DNA of 34,745 bases, taken from positions 1 through 34,745 of the forward strand of contig CAJXVQ010000008.1 of the NCBI GenBank assembly GCA_913060685.1, read 5' to 3'. Both the position numbers and the translations under genes were made by a program. This DNA is from an uncultured Verrucomicrobiales bacterium. GTDB lineage: Bacteria > Verrucomicrobiota > Verrucomicrobiia > Verrucomicrobiales > Akkermansiaceae. The notes under the pieces were generated by a model. It was not told where the DNA came from and searched no databases. It was given only the letters and a program-made list of their open reading frames with translations. Position 1 is the first letter of the stretch. Each line of letters begins with the position of its first letter. Shown here in pieces: positions 1-9,150 of this stretch.

Positions 1-50
1 GATCTACACAGAGTAGATCGTCGGCAGCGTCAGATGTGTATAAGAGACAG
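1..50 (+). other. Illumina Nextera i5-side adapter (artefact)
   Basis: This is not genomic DNA. Bases 1-9 match the end of the P5 adapter. Bases 10-17 read AGAGTAGA, which matches the Nextera index S504 as I recall it. Bases 18-31 are the Nextera read-1 stub, and 32-50 are the 19-bp Tn5 mosaic end. Genomic sequence begins at 51. The open frame of the first gene runs back into the mosaic end, which adds the false residues MCIRDS to a naive translation. Confidence 0.98.
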
Positions 51-51
51 T

Positions 52-3000
52 AATTCCACCCTGAGTGGCAATACCGCGGATGGTTCGAGCGGCTCGGCTT
101 TTGGAGGTGCGATCTTTTGCTTCGATGTGCCCACGACCCTCATTAATTGCACCGTGACGGGCAATACCGCCAATACCTTTGGCGGAGGACTCCGTACCCA
201 AGCCGGAACCCTGACCATCGAAAATACCATCGTCGCTGGCAACATGTCTTCGAGCGGTGCTGATATCGCTCAAGTTAGCGCCACCTCCCTCGTCAGTAAC
301 GGCGGCAACCTGATTGGCGACAACAGCACGGTCACTACCGCATTTCCGGCCGGAGCCCCCAACTCTAACGGCGATCTTGTCGGCACCCTCGGCGCCGAGA
401 TCGACCCGCTCCTCCTCCCGCTCGGCAACTACGGTGGCCCGACACTGACGATGCCTCCGATGCCCGGTTCTCCCGCCATCGATGCCGCCGGCAGCACCGA
501 TCCGGGTGGAACCGATCAGCGGGGTGCACCGCGCTTTATCGGCGGAGTCCTCGACATCGGAGCGGTGGAATTCCTGCCCACCATCGTGACGACCGCCACG
601 GACGAGGATAATGTGGTTCCCGGATCCGGCCTCTCTCTCCGGGAAGCGATCGCCGCGCCATTTGTCAGCACGATCACCTTCGACGCCGTCCTCAACAACC
701 AGACCATCACCCTCACCTCCACCGCCCTTCCGCTCAACAAGGCGTTCACGATCGACACCACGGGACTGGCGAATGCGGTCACGATCAACAGTTCCGGCGT
801 GGCCGGAGGGATCTCCGGCAGCAATGGCCTCGAAAAGACCGGCACCGCAACCTTGACGCTGTCCGGCTCAAACACCTACACCGGCCTGACCACCGTCAGC
901 GGCGGCACCCTGCAGATTGGCAACAACGACAGTTCGACCAGCCTGGGCAGCAGCAGTTTCTCGGTCGCCCCCGGGGCTCAGCTGAAGTTCTCGCGGAATG
1001 CCGATGCCACCCATTTGACAACTCAGTCGATCAGCGGGGGCGGAGAGGTGCTCTTCACCGGGCAATCCGAGGGCTATTTCACGCTGCAATCCGGTTACTC
1101 CGGATCACTGACCAATTCCGGAACAACAACCGTCAATTTCGATCCCCCAGGCGGCTCGACACTTTGGTTTGACCGGACGCTGTGGCTGGAGAAAGACAAC
1201 GTCTTCTCCAATGCCAGCACCCTCGATCTCCAGTCCGGAAAAGTCTACCTGCGCGAACAAACCGTTCTTGGAGTGACGATGGCCGGCCTGACCGGCGTGG
1301 CGGGCACCATCCTCGCAACGGACCAGGCACCGATCCAGAAGGTCACCATCAACGCCGCGAGCGGGAACTCTTCCTTCGGTGGCATCATTGGCGCGGACAG
1401 TGCAAATGGCCTTAGCACCAACAACATTTCGCTGACCAAGACTGGAGCCGGAACTCAAACGCTCAGCAATGCCAACACCTATACCGGAGGCTCGACCATT
1501 TCCGGCGGCGTCCTGAACGCCAACGAGACCATCACCCCGGCAGCAAGTGCCACCGGAGTGGGACCGGTCACCGTGAACGGCTCCGGCACGCTCGGCGGCG
1601 GAAACGCGACGGCCACCACCGGATCAGTCCTCGGGGTGCTGACCGTAAACTCCGGTGGATCCGTGGCACCGGGAATGGCCGCCCCGGGAATCCTGACGGT
1701 CAATGGCAGCACTACCTTCGCCGGTGGTTCGAGCCTGCAAATCCAGATCGACGGAGCCAGCCTCGGAACCGACTACGATCAACTCAAGGTAAACGGCACC
1801 GTCAACCTCGGCAGCGCGACCTTGACCCCCTCGGGCAGCTTTGTTCCCCTGGCTGGACAGTCCTTTGTCCTCGTGAACAACGATGGAACCGACCCCGTGA
1901 GCGGCAGCTTCGAAGGTCTTCCCGAGGGAAGCCTGGTTTCGATCAATGGCGCCGCCCTTTACATCACCTACATCGGTGGAGATGGAAATGATGTGGAGAT
2001 CCGCCCGCCATTGGTGGTGGACAGCCTTGCCGACAGCGGCGCCGGTTCGCTTCGCCAACTGATCGCCGACGCCGCTCCTGGAGACACCATCATCGTGGAC
2101 CCCTCGCTCTCCGGGGACACCATCACCCTCACCAGCGGGGAGTTGCTCATTGATGAATCCCTCTCCCTCAAGGCTTTCGACCTGCCCCAGGGCATCACGA
2201 TTTCCGGCAACCAATCTTCACGGGTCTTCAACATTGCCGGGGGAAACAGCGTGACGATGGCCGGCATCACTGTTTCCAACGGCTTCACTCCGTCCGGCCA
2301 GGATGGCGGGGGAATCTACAACCTGGGCACTCTGACCCTGCTGAATTCGACGTTCTCATACAATTTCAGCGGGCGATATGGAGGAGCCATCGAAAACCGC
2401 GGGATCCTCGAGATGATCCATTGCACGGTCGCCAACAACTCGGCTGAGTCGGACGCGGGAGGAGTCGACAACTGGCAGGCCATCAGCCTGACGATGTCGA
2501 ACTCGACGGTCTCGGCCAATACATCCGGTGGAACCGGAGGCGGCATCTGGTCTAGCAAACCACTGACCTTTTCGAACACTCTTGTGGCGGGGAATCGTGC
2601 CGCTGCGCGAAATGACATTTACCATAATTCCAGCACCTCATCTCTCGGCGGGAATCTGATCGGCGATGGCAGCAACGCCGCTGGATTCATCGATGGCGTT
2701 GGAGGCGATCAGATCGGGACGACTGCCCTGCCGATTGATGCGCGGCTGGCCCCTCTCGGCAACTACGGTGGGTTGACACAGACGATGCCTCCGCTGGTGG
2801 GTTCGCCGGCGATCGATGCGGGCGGGACGACGAGTTTGACGACGGACCAGCGCGGCTATTCCCGGGTGATCGCGGGAATCCAAGCGAACGGCGTCGGAAG
2901 CGCGGTGCCGGACATCGGCGCGGTCGAGGCTGGGGTGGTGCGCTTGGTGAAGAACTCCTCCGGCGGCACCGGCACGGATTCATTGCGGGACAGGCTGAAC

Positions 3001-6000
3001 GCCTTCGTGAATCCCGGGGAGCGAATTCTCTTCAATCTTGAACCGACCGATAACGTGATCACTCTGACCACGGCGTTCTCGGTGGGAGGCACGCGGAACC
3101 AGTTCATCGACGCCTCGGCTCTGGTGGACGCGTCGGGGGTGGTCGTGGAGAAGGATGACGGGTTCGGAAACTTTTTCATACCGCGCGGGGTGACCTTGAA
3201 GCAGACCGCCGTCCAACGCATTATTTTCATCGACTTCAACGCCACCGCTGGGATCTCCGGGGTTCGGTTGACCGGAGGTAATCAGCTCAACAATAGAGGA
3301 GGGGCAATTGACAATCGCGGAACGCTCGAACTGATCAACAGCACCGTCGACGAGAACCGGACCTCAGGCACGAGTTTCGGGAGTGGTGGCGGCATCAACA
3401 ATGGGGGCTCCCTTGGTCTCCACCAATGCACCATTTCCGGAAACACTGCCCTGAGCAACGGTGGCGCGATCGTCAATAGCGGAGAGCTCAGGATCGATCA
3501 GTCGACGATATCGGACAATACCGCGACCCTTAACGGAGGAGGTCTGTTTCTGGAGGGCTCCGGCACCCTGACGATGTCCAACTCCCTGGTCGCCGGAAAC
3601 ACAAGCGGCGGGAGTGGTCCGGATCTCAACCGATCCGGTTCGTCCTCGATTGAGATCGAGGAAGCGAACCTGATTGGTGACAACGATTCAGTGAGTGCGG
3701 AGTTTCCCGCGGACGGGATTCTTGTTGGCGGCGGGGGCTTCGGGATCTTGGACCCGGTCATCGCGGCTCTTGGCAACAACGGTGGAGCGACCCCGACCAT
3801 GATGCTCCTGCCGGGCAGTCCGGCGATCGATTCCGGCGTCATCTCCAGTGCCACAGCTCTCTTCGATCAGCGGGGGCTTGAGCGTGTCCTCATCGGAGGG
3901 CTCGACCTCGGGGCCTATGAAGCGTCCGCGGGCAGCTACAACCTGGACGGTCTCACCGTTTATTCCGAGATGGACCAAGCCCTGACCGGCTCTGGAGTGA
4001 AGATTGAGATTTCGGGTGACCCGGGGTTCCGTCCGATCGTGAACACGGTGGCGGGAATCGGATCGATCGGGGACCAGGACGGACCACGCGCTACGGCCTC
4101 CTTCAGCTATCCCTCGGGAGTGGCGAAGGATGACTTCGGCAACCTCTTTGTGGCGGATACCGCCAACAACCTGATTCGCATGATTGCTCCGGATGGAGAG
4201 GTTAGCACAATCGCCGGCACCGGTGTCTACGGACTGGTCGATGGTCCCGGAGGAACGGCCCGTTTCGCGGTGCCCGCGGCGGTGGCGGTGGGTCCGGACG
4301 GTAACCTCTACGTGGGTGACACCTTCAACCACTGCATTCGCAAGCTCACCCGGCCGGCAGTGGCGGGACTGCCCTGGACCGTCGCCACCCTCGCCGGAAA
4401 CGGATCCACCGGCACGGCAAATGGCGCGGGAACGGTGGCCCGCTTCAGCCATCCCCACGGCTTGGTGGTGGACGACGACGGGAACATCTTTGTGGCGGAT
4501 TCCATCAACCACAGGATCCGCAAAGTCACTCCGACCGGAGTGGTGAGCACCTTGGCGGGGACCGGGTCGGCAGCTTGGGCCGACGGTGCCGCCGGGAACA
4601 TCTCGCCGTTTACGCGGGTGGCCAAATTCCAGTTTCCGGCCGGACTGGCCTTTAACCCCAGTGGAAACATTCTCTACGTGGCAGACCGGGACAATCGACG
4701 GATTCGAGCCATCAACCTTGTCACCGATCAGGTCAGCACGATTGCCGGCAGCGGCGACGTGGGCAAAAGAGACGACACGGCGCTCAGCGCGACCTTCCGT
4801 TCACCGGTCGGTTTGGCGGTGGATCCCACGGGCAATCTCTACATTGCCGACCAGGACAATCATGCCATCCGCAAGCTCAACACCGGCGGTGTGGTCACCA
4901 CGGTGGCCGGACTGGGCCTCGGAAGCAGTGGCAGCACAAATGGCAATTCCACCGTCGCAAGATTCAATTGTCCGGCCGGCCTCGCGATCGACCTCCAGGG
5001 CGATCCGCTGGACCCCACGGTCAACCTTATCGTGGCCGATACTCACAACCATCTCATTCGCCGAATTGCGGTTGACCCGATCAAGGTCGTTGCCGGGGTC
5101 AGCTCGGGAACCGATGTCAGTGCCACGATTATTGCTGCCGATCACGGCCTGAATCCCGGGGAGACCTACTATTTCCGCTGGATGTCCCAGTCCGGGGTCA
5201 TGGAAACCCAGCAGCTCGGGCAGAGTTTCGTATTGGTGGATCCACCCAAGGTGGTGACCGAGGCGGCCGACGTCCTCAGTTCCACCTCGGCCCGCCTCAA
5301 TGCCACCCTCAATCCCAAGGACAGTCCCACCGAAGTTTACTTCGAGTATTCCACCGACCCGGGTCTCGCCGGACCCCTCCGGGTGGGCACCCTCACGAGT
5401 GAGGCCTCTGCCGCAATGGGCGGGGTGGTGGAGGACGGAGCCGGAAACCTCTATGTCGCAAACGCGGCGAAGGGGGCCCACACCATCCTGAAGTTTAATG
5501 CCTCCGGTGCCATACTCGCGACCTATGGCGAGGGACCTGCGGGCGCGAACGGGGGGGCGCAGAGCGTGGCCCGTTTTGATCATCCTGCCGGTCTCGCTTA
5601 CGATGATAACGACACTCCCGATGTGCTCACCGACGACACCCTCTACGTCGCCGACGAGTTCAACCACCGCATCCGCACCATCAATCTGAACACGGGAGAG
5701 GTGTCCGACTTTGCTGGCACGGGTGAAGCCGGGTTCCAGAACGGCCCGGGTCTTGGCCCGGTGGCCACCTCGGCTCGCTTTCTCTATCCCTGTGGGATCG
5801 CGCTCGACAGTGCCGGGAATCTCTACGTGGCCGACTCTGGCAACCACCGCATCCGCAAGGTCACTTCTGCCGGGGTCGTCAGCACCCTGGCCGGTTCAGG
5901 GCTGGACGGCTTTGCCGAGGGCGCCTCCGGGAGTGCCCAGTTTTCGAGTCCCCGGGGGGTGGCGGTCGACATCGACGACAAGCTTTTCATTGCCGACACG

Positions 6001-9000
6001 GGGAACAACCGCATTCGCACCATCACCCCCGGCAGCAGTGTTGTCACCGTTGCGGGCAGCGGCGTGAAAGGCTTCGCCGATGGCGCCAGCGCTGGTGCCG
6101 AGTTTGCGGCACCCACTGGTCTCGCAATCGATGCGGATGGAGTCATCTTTGTTTCCGATCGGGACAATCACTTGGTGCGCCGGATCGCCACGAACGGCGA
6201 GGTTGGCACGGTGGTCGGATCGGGTCTGGCCGGTCTCCTCGATTCGCCGGTGGGAGAACTGCATCCCGCATCCACCACGCGCTTTCACGAGCCTCTCGGC
6301 ATCGCGTTGGACGGTTCCGGCAATCTCTTCGTGACCCAGGGAGGTCGCCATTCGCTGCAGCTTGTTTCGGCGGCCAGCACGGATGATCTTCCGACAGAAG
6401 GGGAGTCTCTCGTGGTGATCGCCTTGGTCGGCTCCGAACTCCATGTCCGGATCTTTGATGGCAATGGCGTGGAAGTCATCGACAAGACCGAAGCCGAGCT
6501 CACCGCCGGGCAGAAGCTGACCGAGCTGAAGGCTTGGCTCGGCACGGTACCTTTTCCGGATGAAGCAACGCTCTCCGAGGAGGACCAGCAGGAGAAGGTC
6601 CTCTGCGCGAGGGACATCGCCGGTTACGCCCACTCGGCGCTGCGCAAGATCAGCCGGGACGCCTTGCCGACCATCGAGATCGTCGGCAAGCTGGGCGGCA
6701 ACGCCGACCAGGCTGTCGCCGCCACTCCGAGCGAGTTTCTCTTTCTGCCGGGCGGAACATACTACTACCGCGCGGTGGCCATCAACGGCCGGAACCACGA
6801 GGTGAGGGGAGAAATCCTCAGCTTCACGACCCCACAGTCGGAGATTGTGGTGCACAAGGGCGCGGATAACTCCGCACCGTTTCTGACGCCGGGAGAAGTG
6901 ATCGACTTTGGAACTGCGCCCTTCAATTTCGCGGTGGATCGCGTTTACACCATTGAGAACACCGGGGGCTCACCGCTCCAGATCACGAGCGTCACCCTTT
7001 CGGGCCCGGCGTCGGGAGGGTTGGCACTCTCCTCGGCAACCTGGACGGGAACCGTCGCGGCAGGCGAACTTGGAAGCACGGAGATCGCTGCGGGAGCCTC
7101 ACTTTCCTTCACCGCGACTCTGGAGAGTGCCAGCGCGTCGGCCTTTGCCGGGGAAATTCTGATCAGCAGTAACGATCAGGATGAGGATGCCATCGCGTTT
7201 GAGGTCATCGGCGAAGTGCTCGCCCCGCCGGCCATCACCAATCTCGCGCACCACGAGGTGCTTGCTACCGATGTCACCTTCCGTGCCGATGTCGATCCCT
7301 TGGGCAGTTCCACCGAGGTGGCGTTTGAGTTCTCGAAATTTGAAGACTTCGAGGGGGTTCTGGAGGTTCTCACAAAGTCGGGTTCGGACCAAGGATTTGC
7401 CAATGGTTGTGGTCCGGGGGCGAACTTCAACTCGCCCTCCGACGTCGCTGCCGACCAGTTCGGCAACATCTTCGTTGCGGATACCCTCAACCACTGCATT
7501 CGTAAAATCACGGTGACCGGTGATTGCACCGTGCTGGCCGGATCGAGAGTCGCGGGCTATGCCGATGGCTTCGGGGCCGCCGCGCAGTTCAATGCTCCGG
7601 AAGGCCTCGCGGTCGATCAGTTCGGCAACGTCTATGTCGCCGATACCTTGAATCATCGCATCCGCCGGATCAGCCCCGCCGGGGAGGTGATCACGGTGGC
7701 TGGGTTCGGGGGAGCGTCCTTTACCGACGGAATCGCCAGCGCGGCGCGTTTCGATCATCCGACCGGAGTCGATGTCGATCAGACCGGCACCCTTTTCGTG
7801 GCGGATTCCCGCAATGGCCGGGTTCGGAAGATCGCGGGTGGGCAGGTGACGACGGTCAACAGTAGTTTCGAGATCGTCCGGGACGTCGCGGTGGGTGCCG
7901 ATGGCAGTCTCTTTGTGGCGGAGTTTCGGGAAACAATGAACCTGAGCGCGATCACCCGGATCAATTCCAACGGAACGATCGTTGCCTTCCTTGGCGGAGT
8001 GACTTTTGTGGATCTCACCGGTATCGCGGTTGACTCCTCGGGCCAGGTGTATGTTACGGATGGCAGTGATCATATCATCGCGGTGACCCCGGCCGACCCT
8101 GGTTCCGGCGCGCCCAGCATCGTGGCGGGGGTTTTCGGTTCTCCCGGAACAGACGACGGACTTGCGGGGGTCGCCAAGTTCTCCTCCCCGGCCGGTGTTG
8201 CGATCAGCCCGTCCGGAACGATTTTCATCGCGGACAAGGGCAACCACCGAATCCGTCAGATTGACCTCTCGGCGCGCACTGTGGTGGCCGCCTCCGGTCT
8301 TACCGACGCTGGCCCCCAGGAAGTGGAAGTCACGGTCGGGGGACTCGATCCGAACACGATTTACTACTACCGTGCCATCGCCCGTAACGGAGGGGGGAGT
8401 TCCTTCAGTCCGGGCGCGGCGCAGTATCCCAGCTTCCTGACCCTGGATAACGTCGCCGAACTTACGCTCCTGACGGTGGACGGAACGCCGGTGCCCGGAT
8501 TTGATCCCTGTGTTTACAGCTACGCTCAGCCGTTTGCGGCCATGGCGATGGCTTCCATCACGCCGACCGCCGCCAGTGATAATGCCTCCATTCGCCTTTA
8601 CAAAGACGGGGCCTTCCTCCGCGAAGTCGAGTCCGGTCTTGCCACCGTTGTCAACGACCTCAAGGCCGGGGATAATCCGTTCGCGATCGAGGTGATCTCC
8701 GAAGATGGGACGGCCTCGCGGACCTACAACCTCAACATCATCCGGGAGGAGGATTCTTCAACCTTCGCCTCATGGCAGGTGGAGAACTTCGGAAGTGATT
8801 CCGATGACCCGTTGATTGCCGGACCGCTGGCGGACCCGAGTGACGACGGCGTGATCAACCTCCTCAAGTATGCCTTCGGCCTGGATCCAAATCTCGCCTC
8901 CCGGGACGGACTTCCGCAGGCCGGGCAGGACGGTGACGATTTCACCCTCACCTACACCAAGAACCTCGACGCAACCGACCTGACTTACGAGGTCGAATGG

Positions 9001-9150
9001 TCCACCGATCTCATCGACTGGAGTTCCGTCGGAGTGGGGGAGTCGATCCTCGCCGAGGACATCGCCACGCAGACCATCAAGGCCTCGATTGCGAGTGGTG
9101 CCGACATTTCCAAATTCCTTCGCCTCCGGATTGACCGGATCCAACCATGA
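52..9150 (+). CDS. Giant exported beta-helix / NHL-propeller protein (5' truncated)
   Basis: At least 3032 residues remain; the start and any signal peptide lie beyond the adapter. Numbering from base 52, residues 1-1292 form beta-helix modules. These carry polymorphic-outer-membrane-like repeats (NSTLSGNTA, GGAI), LSLREAI / GSLRQLI / DSLRDRL motifs resembling CSLREA domains, two autotransporter-associated beta repeats (about 261-291 and 461-492) and three choice-of-anchor Q ends (about 124-174, 902-961, 1240-1292; GSPAID then DQRG then DIGAVE-like). Residues 1351-2750 hold three six-blade NHL propellers separated by Fn3-like sequence, with a choice-of-anchor D/ASH-like domain at about 2263-2389. 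A cadherin-like beta-sandwich follows (about 2804-2900), then a Verrucomicrobia-style C-terminal domain. No enzyme motif is visible. The role is probably surface adhesion or scaffolding (inference). Its TGA overlaps the next ATG (ATGA). Confidence 0.9.
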   Translation, partial: NSTLSGNTADGSSGSAFGGAIFCFDVPTTLINCTVTGNTANTFGGGLRTQAGTLTIENTIVAGNMSSSGADIAQVSATSLVSNGGNLIGDNSTVTTAFPAGAPNSNGDLVGTLGAEIDPLLLPLGNYGGPTLTMPPMPGSPAIDAAGSTDPGGTDQRGAPRFIGGVLDIGAVEFLPTIVTTATDEDNVVPGSGLSLREAIAAPFVSTITFDAVLNNQTITLTSTALPLNKAFTIDTTGLANAVTINSSGVAGGISGSNGLEKTGTATLTLSGSNTYTGLTTVSGGTLQIGNNDSSTSLGSSSFSVAPGAQLKFSRNADATHLTTQSISGGGEVLFTGQSEGYFTLQSGYSGSLTNSGTTTVNFDPPGGSTLWFDRTLWLEKDNVFSNASTLDLQSGKVYLREQTVLGVTMAGLTGVAGTILATDQAPIQKVTINAASGNSSFGGIIGADSANGLSTNNISLTKTGAGTQTLSNANTYTGGSTISGGVLNANETITPAASATGVGPVTVNGSGTLGGGNATATTGSVLGVLTVNSGGSVAPGMAAPGILTVNGSTTFAGGSSLQIQIDGASLGTDYDQLKVNGTVNLGSATLTPSGSFVPLAGQSFVLVNNDGTDPVSGSFEGLPEGSLVSINGAALYITYIGGDGNDVEIRPPLVVDSLADSGAGSLRQLIADAAPGDTIIVDPSLSGDTITLTSGELLIDESLSLKAFDLPQGITISGNQSSRVFNIAGGNSVTMAGITVSNGFTPSGQDGGGIYNLGTLTLLNSTFSYNFSGRYGGAIENRGILEMIHCTVANNSAESDAGGVDNWQAISLTMSNSTVSANTSGGTGGGIWSSKPLTFSNTLVAGNRAAARNDIYHNSSTSSLGGNLIGDGSNAAGFIDGVGGDQIGTTALPIDARLAPLGNYGGLTQTMPPLVGSPAIDAGGTTSLTTDQRGYSRVIAGIQANGVGSAVPDIGAVEAGVVRLVKNSSGGTGTDSLRDRLNAFVNPGERILFNLEPTDNVITLTTAFSVGGTRNQFIDASALVDASGVVVEKDDGFGNFFIPRGVTLKQTAVQRIIFIDFNATAGISGVRLTGGNQLNNRGGAIDNRGTLELINSTVDENRTSGTSFGSGGGINNGGSLGLHQCTISGNTALSNGGAIVNSGELRIDQSTISDNTATLNGGGLFLEGSGTLTMSNSLVAGNTSGGSGPDLNRSGSSSIEIEEANLIGDNDSVSAEFPADGILVGGGGFGILDPVIAALGNNGGATPTMMLLPGSPAIDSGVISSATALFDQRGLERVLIGGLDLGAYEASAGSYNLDGLTVYSEMDQALTGSGVKIEISGDPGFRPIVNTVAGIGSIGDQDGPRATASFSYPSGVAKDDFGNLFVADTANNLIRMIAPDGEVSTIAGTGVYGLVDGPGGTARFAVPAAVAVGPDGNLYVGDTFNHCIRKLTRPAVAGLPWTVATLAGNGSTGTANGAGTVARFSHPHGLVVDDDGNIFVADSINHRIRKVTPTGVVSTLAGTGSAAWADGAAGNISPFTRVAKFQFPAGLAFNPSGNILYVADRDNRRIRAINLVTDQVSTIAGSGDVGKRDDTALSATFRSPVGLAVDPTGNLYIADQDNHAIRKLNTGGVVTTVAGLGLGSSGSTNGNSTVARFNCPAGLAIDLQGDPLDPTVNLIVADTHNHLIRRIAVDPIKVVAGVSSGTDVSATIIAADHGLNPGETYYFRWMSQSGVMETQQLGQSFVLVDPPKVVTEAADVLSSTSARLNATLNPKDSPTEVYFEYSTDPGLAGPLRVGTLTSEASAAMGGVVEDGAGNLYVANAAKGAHTILKFNASGAILATYGEGPAGANGGAQSVARFDHPAGLAYDDNDTPDVLTDDTLYVADEFNHRIRTINLNTGEVSDFAGTGEAGFQNGPGLGPVATSARFLYPCGIALDSAGNLYVADSGNHRIRKVTSAGVVSTLAGSGLDGFAEGASGSAQFSSPRGVAVDIDDKLFIADTGNNRIRTITPGSSVVTVAGSGVKGFADGASAGAEFAAPTGLAIDADGVIFVSDRDNHLVRRIATNGEVGTVVGSGLAGLLDSPVGELHPASTTRFHEPLGIALDGSGNLFVTQGGRHSLQLVSAASTDDLPTEGESLVVIALVGSELHVRIFDGNGVEVIDKTEAELTAGQKLTELKAWLGTVPFPDEATLSEEDQQEKVLCARDIAGYAHSALRKISRDALPTIEIVGKLGGNADQAVAATPSEFLFLPGGTYYYRAVAINGRNHEVRGEILSFTTPQSEIVVHKGADNSAPFLTPGEVIDFGTAPFNFAVDRVYTIENTGGSPLQITSVTLSGPASGGLALSSATWTGTVAAGELGSTEIAAGASLSFTATLESASASAFAGEILISSNDQDEDAIAFEVIGEVLAPPAITNLAHHEVLATDVTFRADVDPLGSSTEVAFEFSKFEDFEGVLEVLTKSGSDQGFANGCGPGANFNSPSDVAADQFGNIFVADTLNHCIRKITVTGDCTVLAGSRVAGYADGFGAAAQFNAPEGLAVDQFGNVYVADTLNHRIRRISPAGEVITVAGFGGASFTDGIASAARFDHPTGVDVDQTGTLFVADSRNGRVRKIAGGQVTTVNSSFEIVRDVAVGADGSLFVAEFRETMNLSAITRINSNGTIVAFLGGVTFVDLTGIAVDSSGQVYVTDGSDHIIAVTPADPGSGAPSIVAGVFGSPGTDDGLAGVAKFSSPAGVAISPSGTIFIADKGNHRIRQIDLSARTVVAASGLTDAGPQEVEVTVGGLDPNTIYYYRAIARNGGGSSFSPGAAQYPSFLTLDNVAELTLLTVDGTPVPGFDPCVYSYAQPFAAMAMASITPTAASDNASIRLYKDGAFLREVESGLATVVNDLKAGDNPFAIEVISEDGTASRTYNLNIIREEDSSTFASWQVENFGSDSDDPLIAGPLADPSDDGVINLLKYAFGLDPNLASRDGLPQAGQDGDDFTLTYTKNLDATDLTYEVEWSTDLIDWSSVGVGESILAEDIATQTIKASIASGADISKFLRLRIDRIQP
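4102..5070 (+). repeat. NHL repeat block 1 (six blades)
   Basis: Six consecutive copies of about 54-60 residues follow the pattern F-x-x-P-x-G-[LV]-A-[VI]-D-x-x-G-N-[LI]-x-V-A-D-x-x-N-x-x-I-R-x-[IL], and most are followed by a VSTIAG-x-G-type strand. Blades begin near 4102, 4264, 4444, 4627, 4795 and 4963. The strand just upstream (VNTVAG at about 4048) probably closes the ring. NHL repeats usually form six-bladed beta-propellers that bind protein or ligand. Confidence 0.9.
5401..6375 (+). repeat. NHL repeat block 2 (six blades)
   Basis: A degenerate first blade (GNLYVANAAKG, about 5440) is followed by four clear NHL units with the VADEFNHRIR, VADSGNHRIR, IADTGNNRIR and VSDRDNHLVR cores. A degenerate last blade (LFVTQGGRHSLQ) ends near 6375. 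The total is again six. The block lies between a sequence resembling Fn3 strand C (EVYFEYSTDPG, about 5332) and one resembling Fn3 strand F (TYYYRAVAING, about 6760). Confidence 0.87.
7426..8299 (+). repeat. NHL repeat block 3 (six blades)
   Basis: Six units run from FNSPSDVAAD to FSSPAGVAIS. Units 1, 2, 3 and 6 have the full VADxxNHxIRxI core, while units 4 and 5 are degenerate (VAEFRETMN, VTDGSDHI). As in block 2, the flanks are Fn3-like: STEVAFEFSKFED upstream at about 7310 and NTIYYYRAIARNGG downstream at about 8353. Confidence 0.87.

Noticed and set aside
1-50. Transposon end (Tn5 mosaic end) as a real mobile element
   Set aside because: It is flanked by Illumina index and P5/P7 sequence, so it is library adapter, not an insertion.
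4102-8299. CRISPR-like or satellite repeats
   Set aside because: The periodicity is at the protein level (NHL units) with diverged DNA; there are no identical DNA repeats with uniform spacers.
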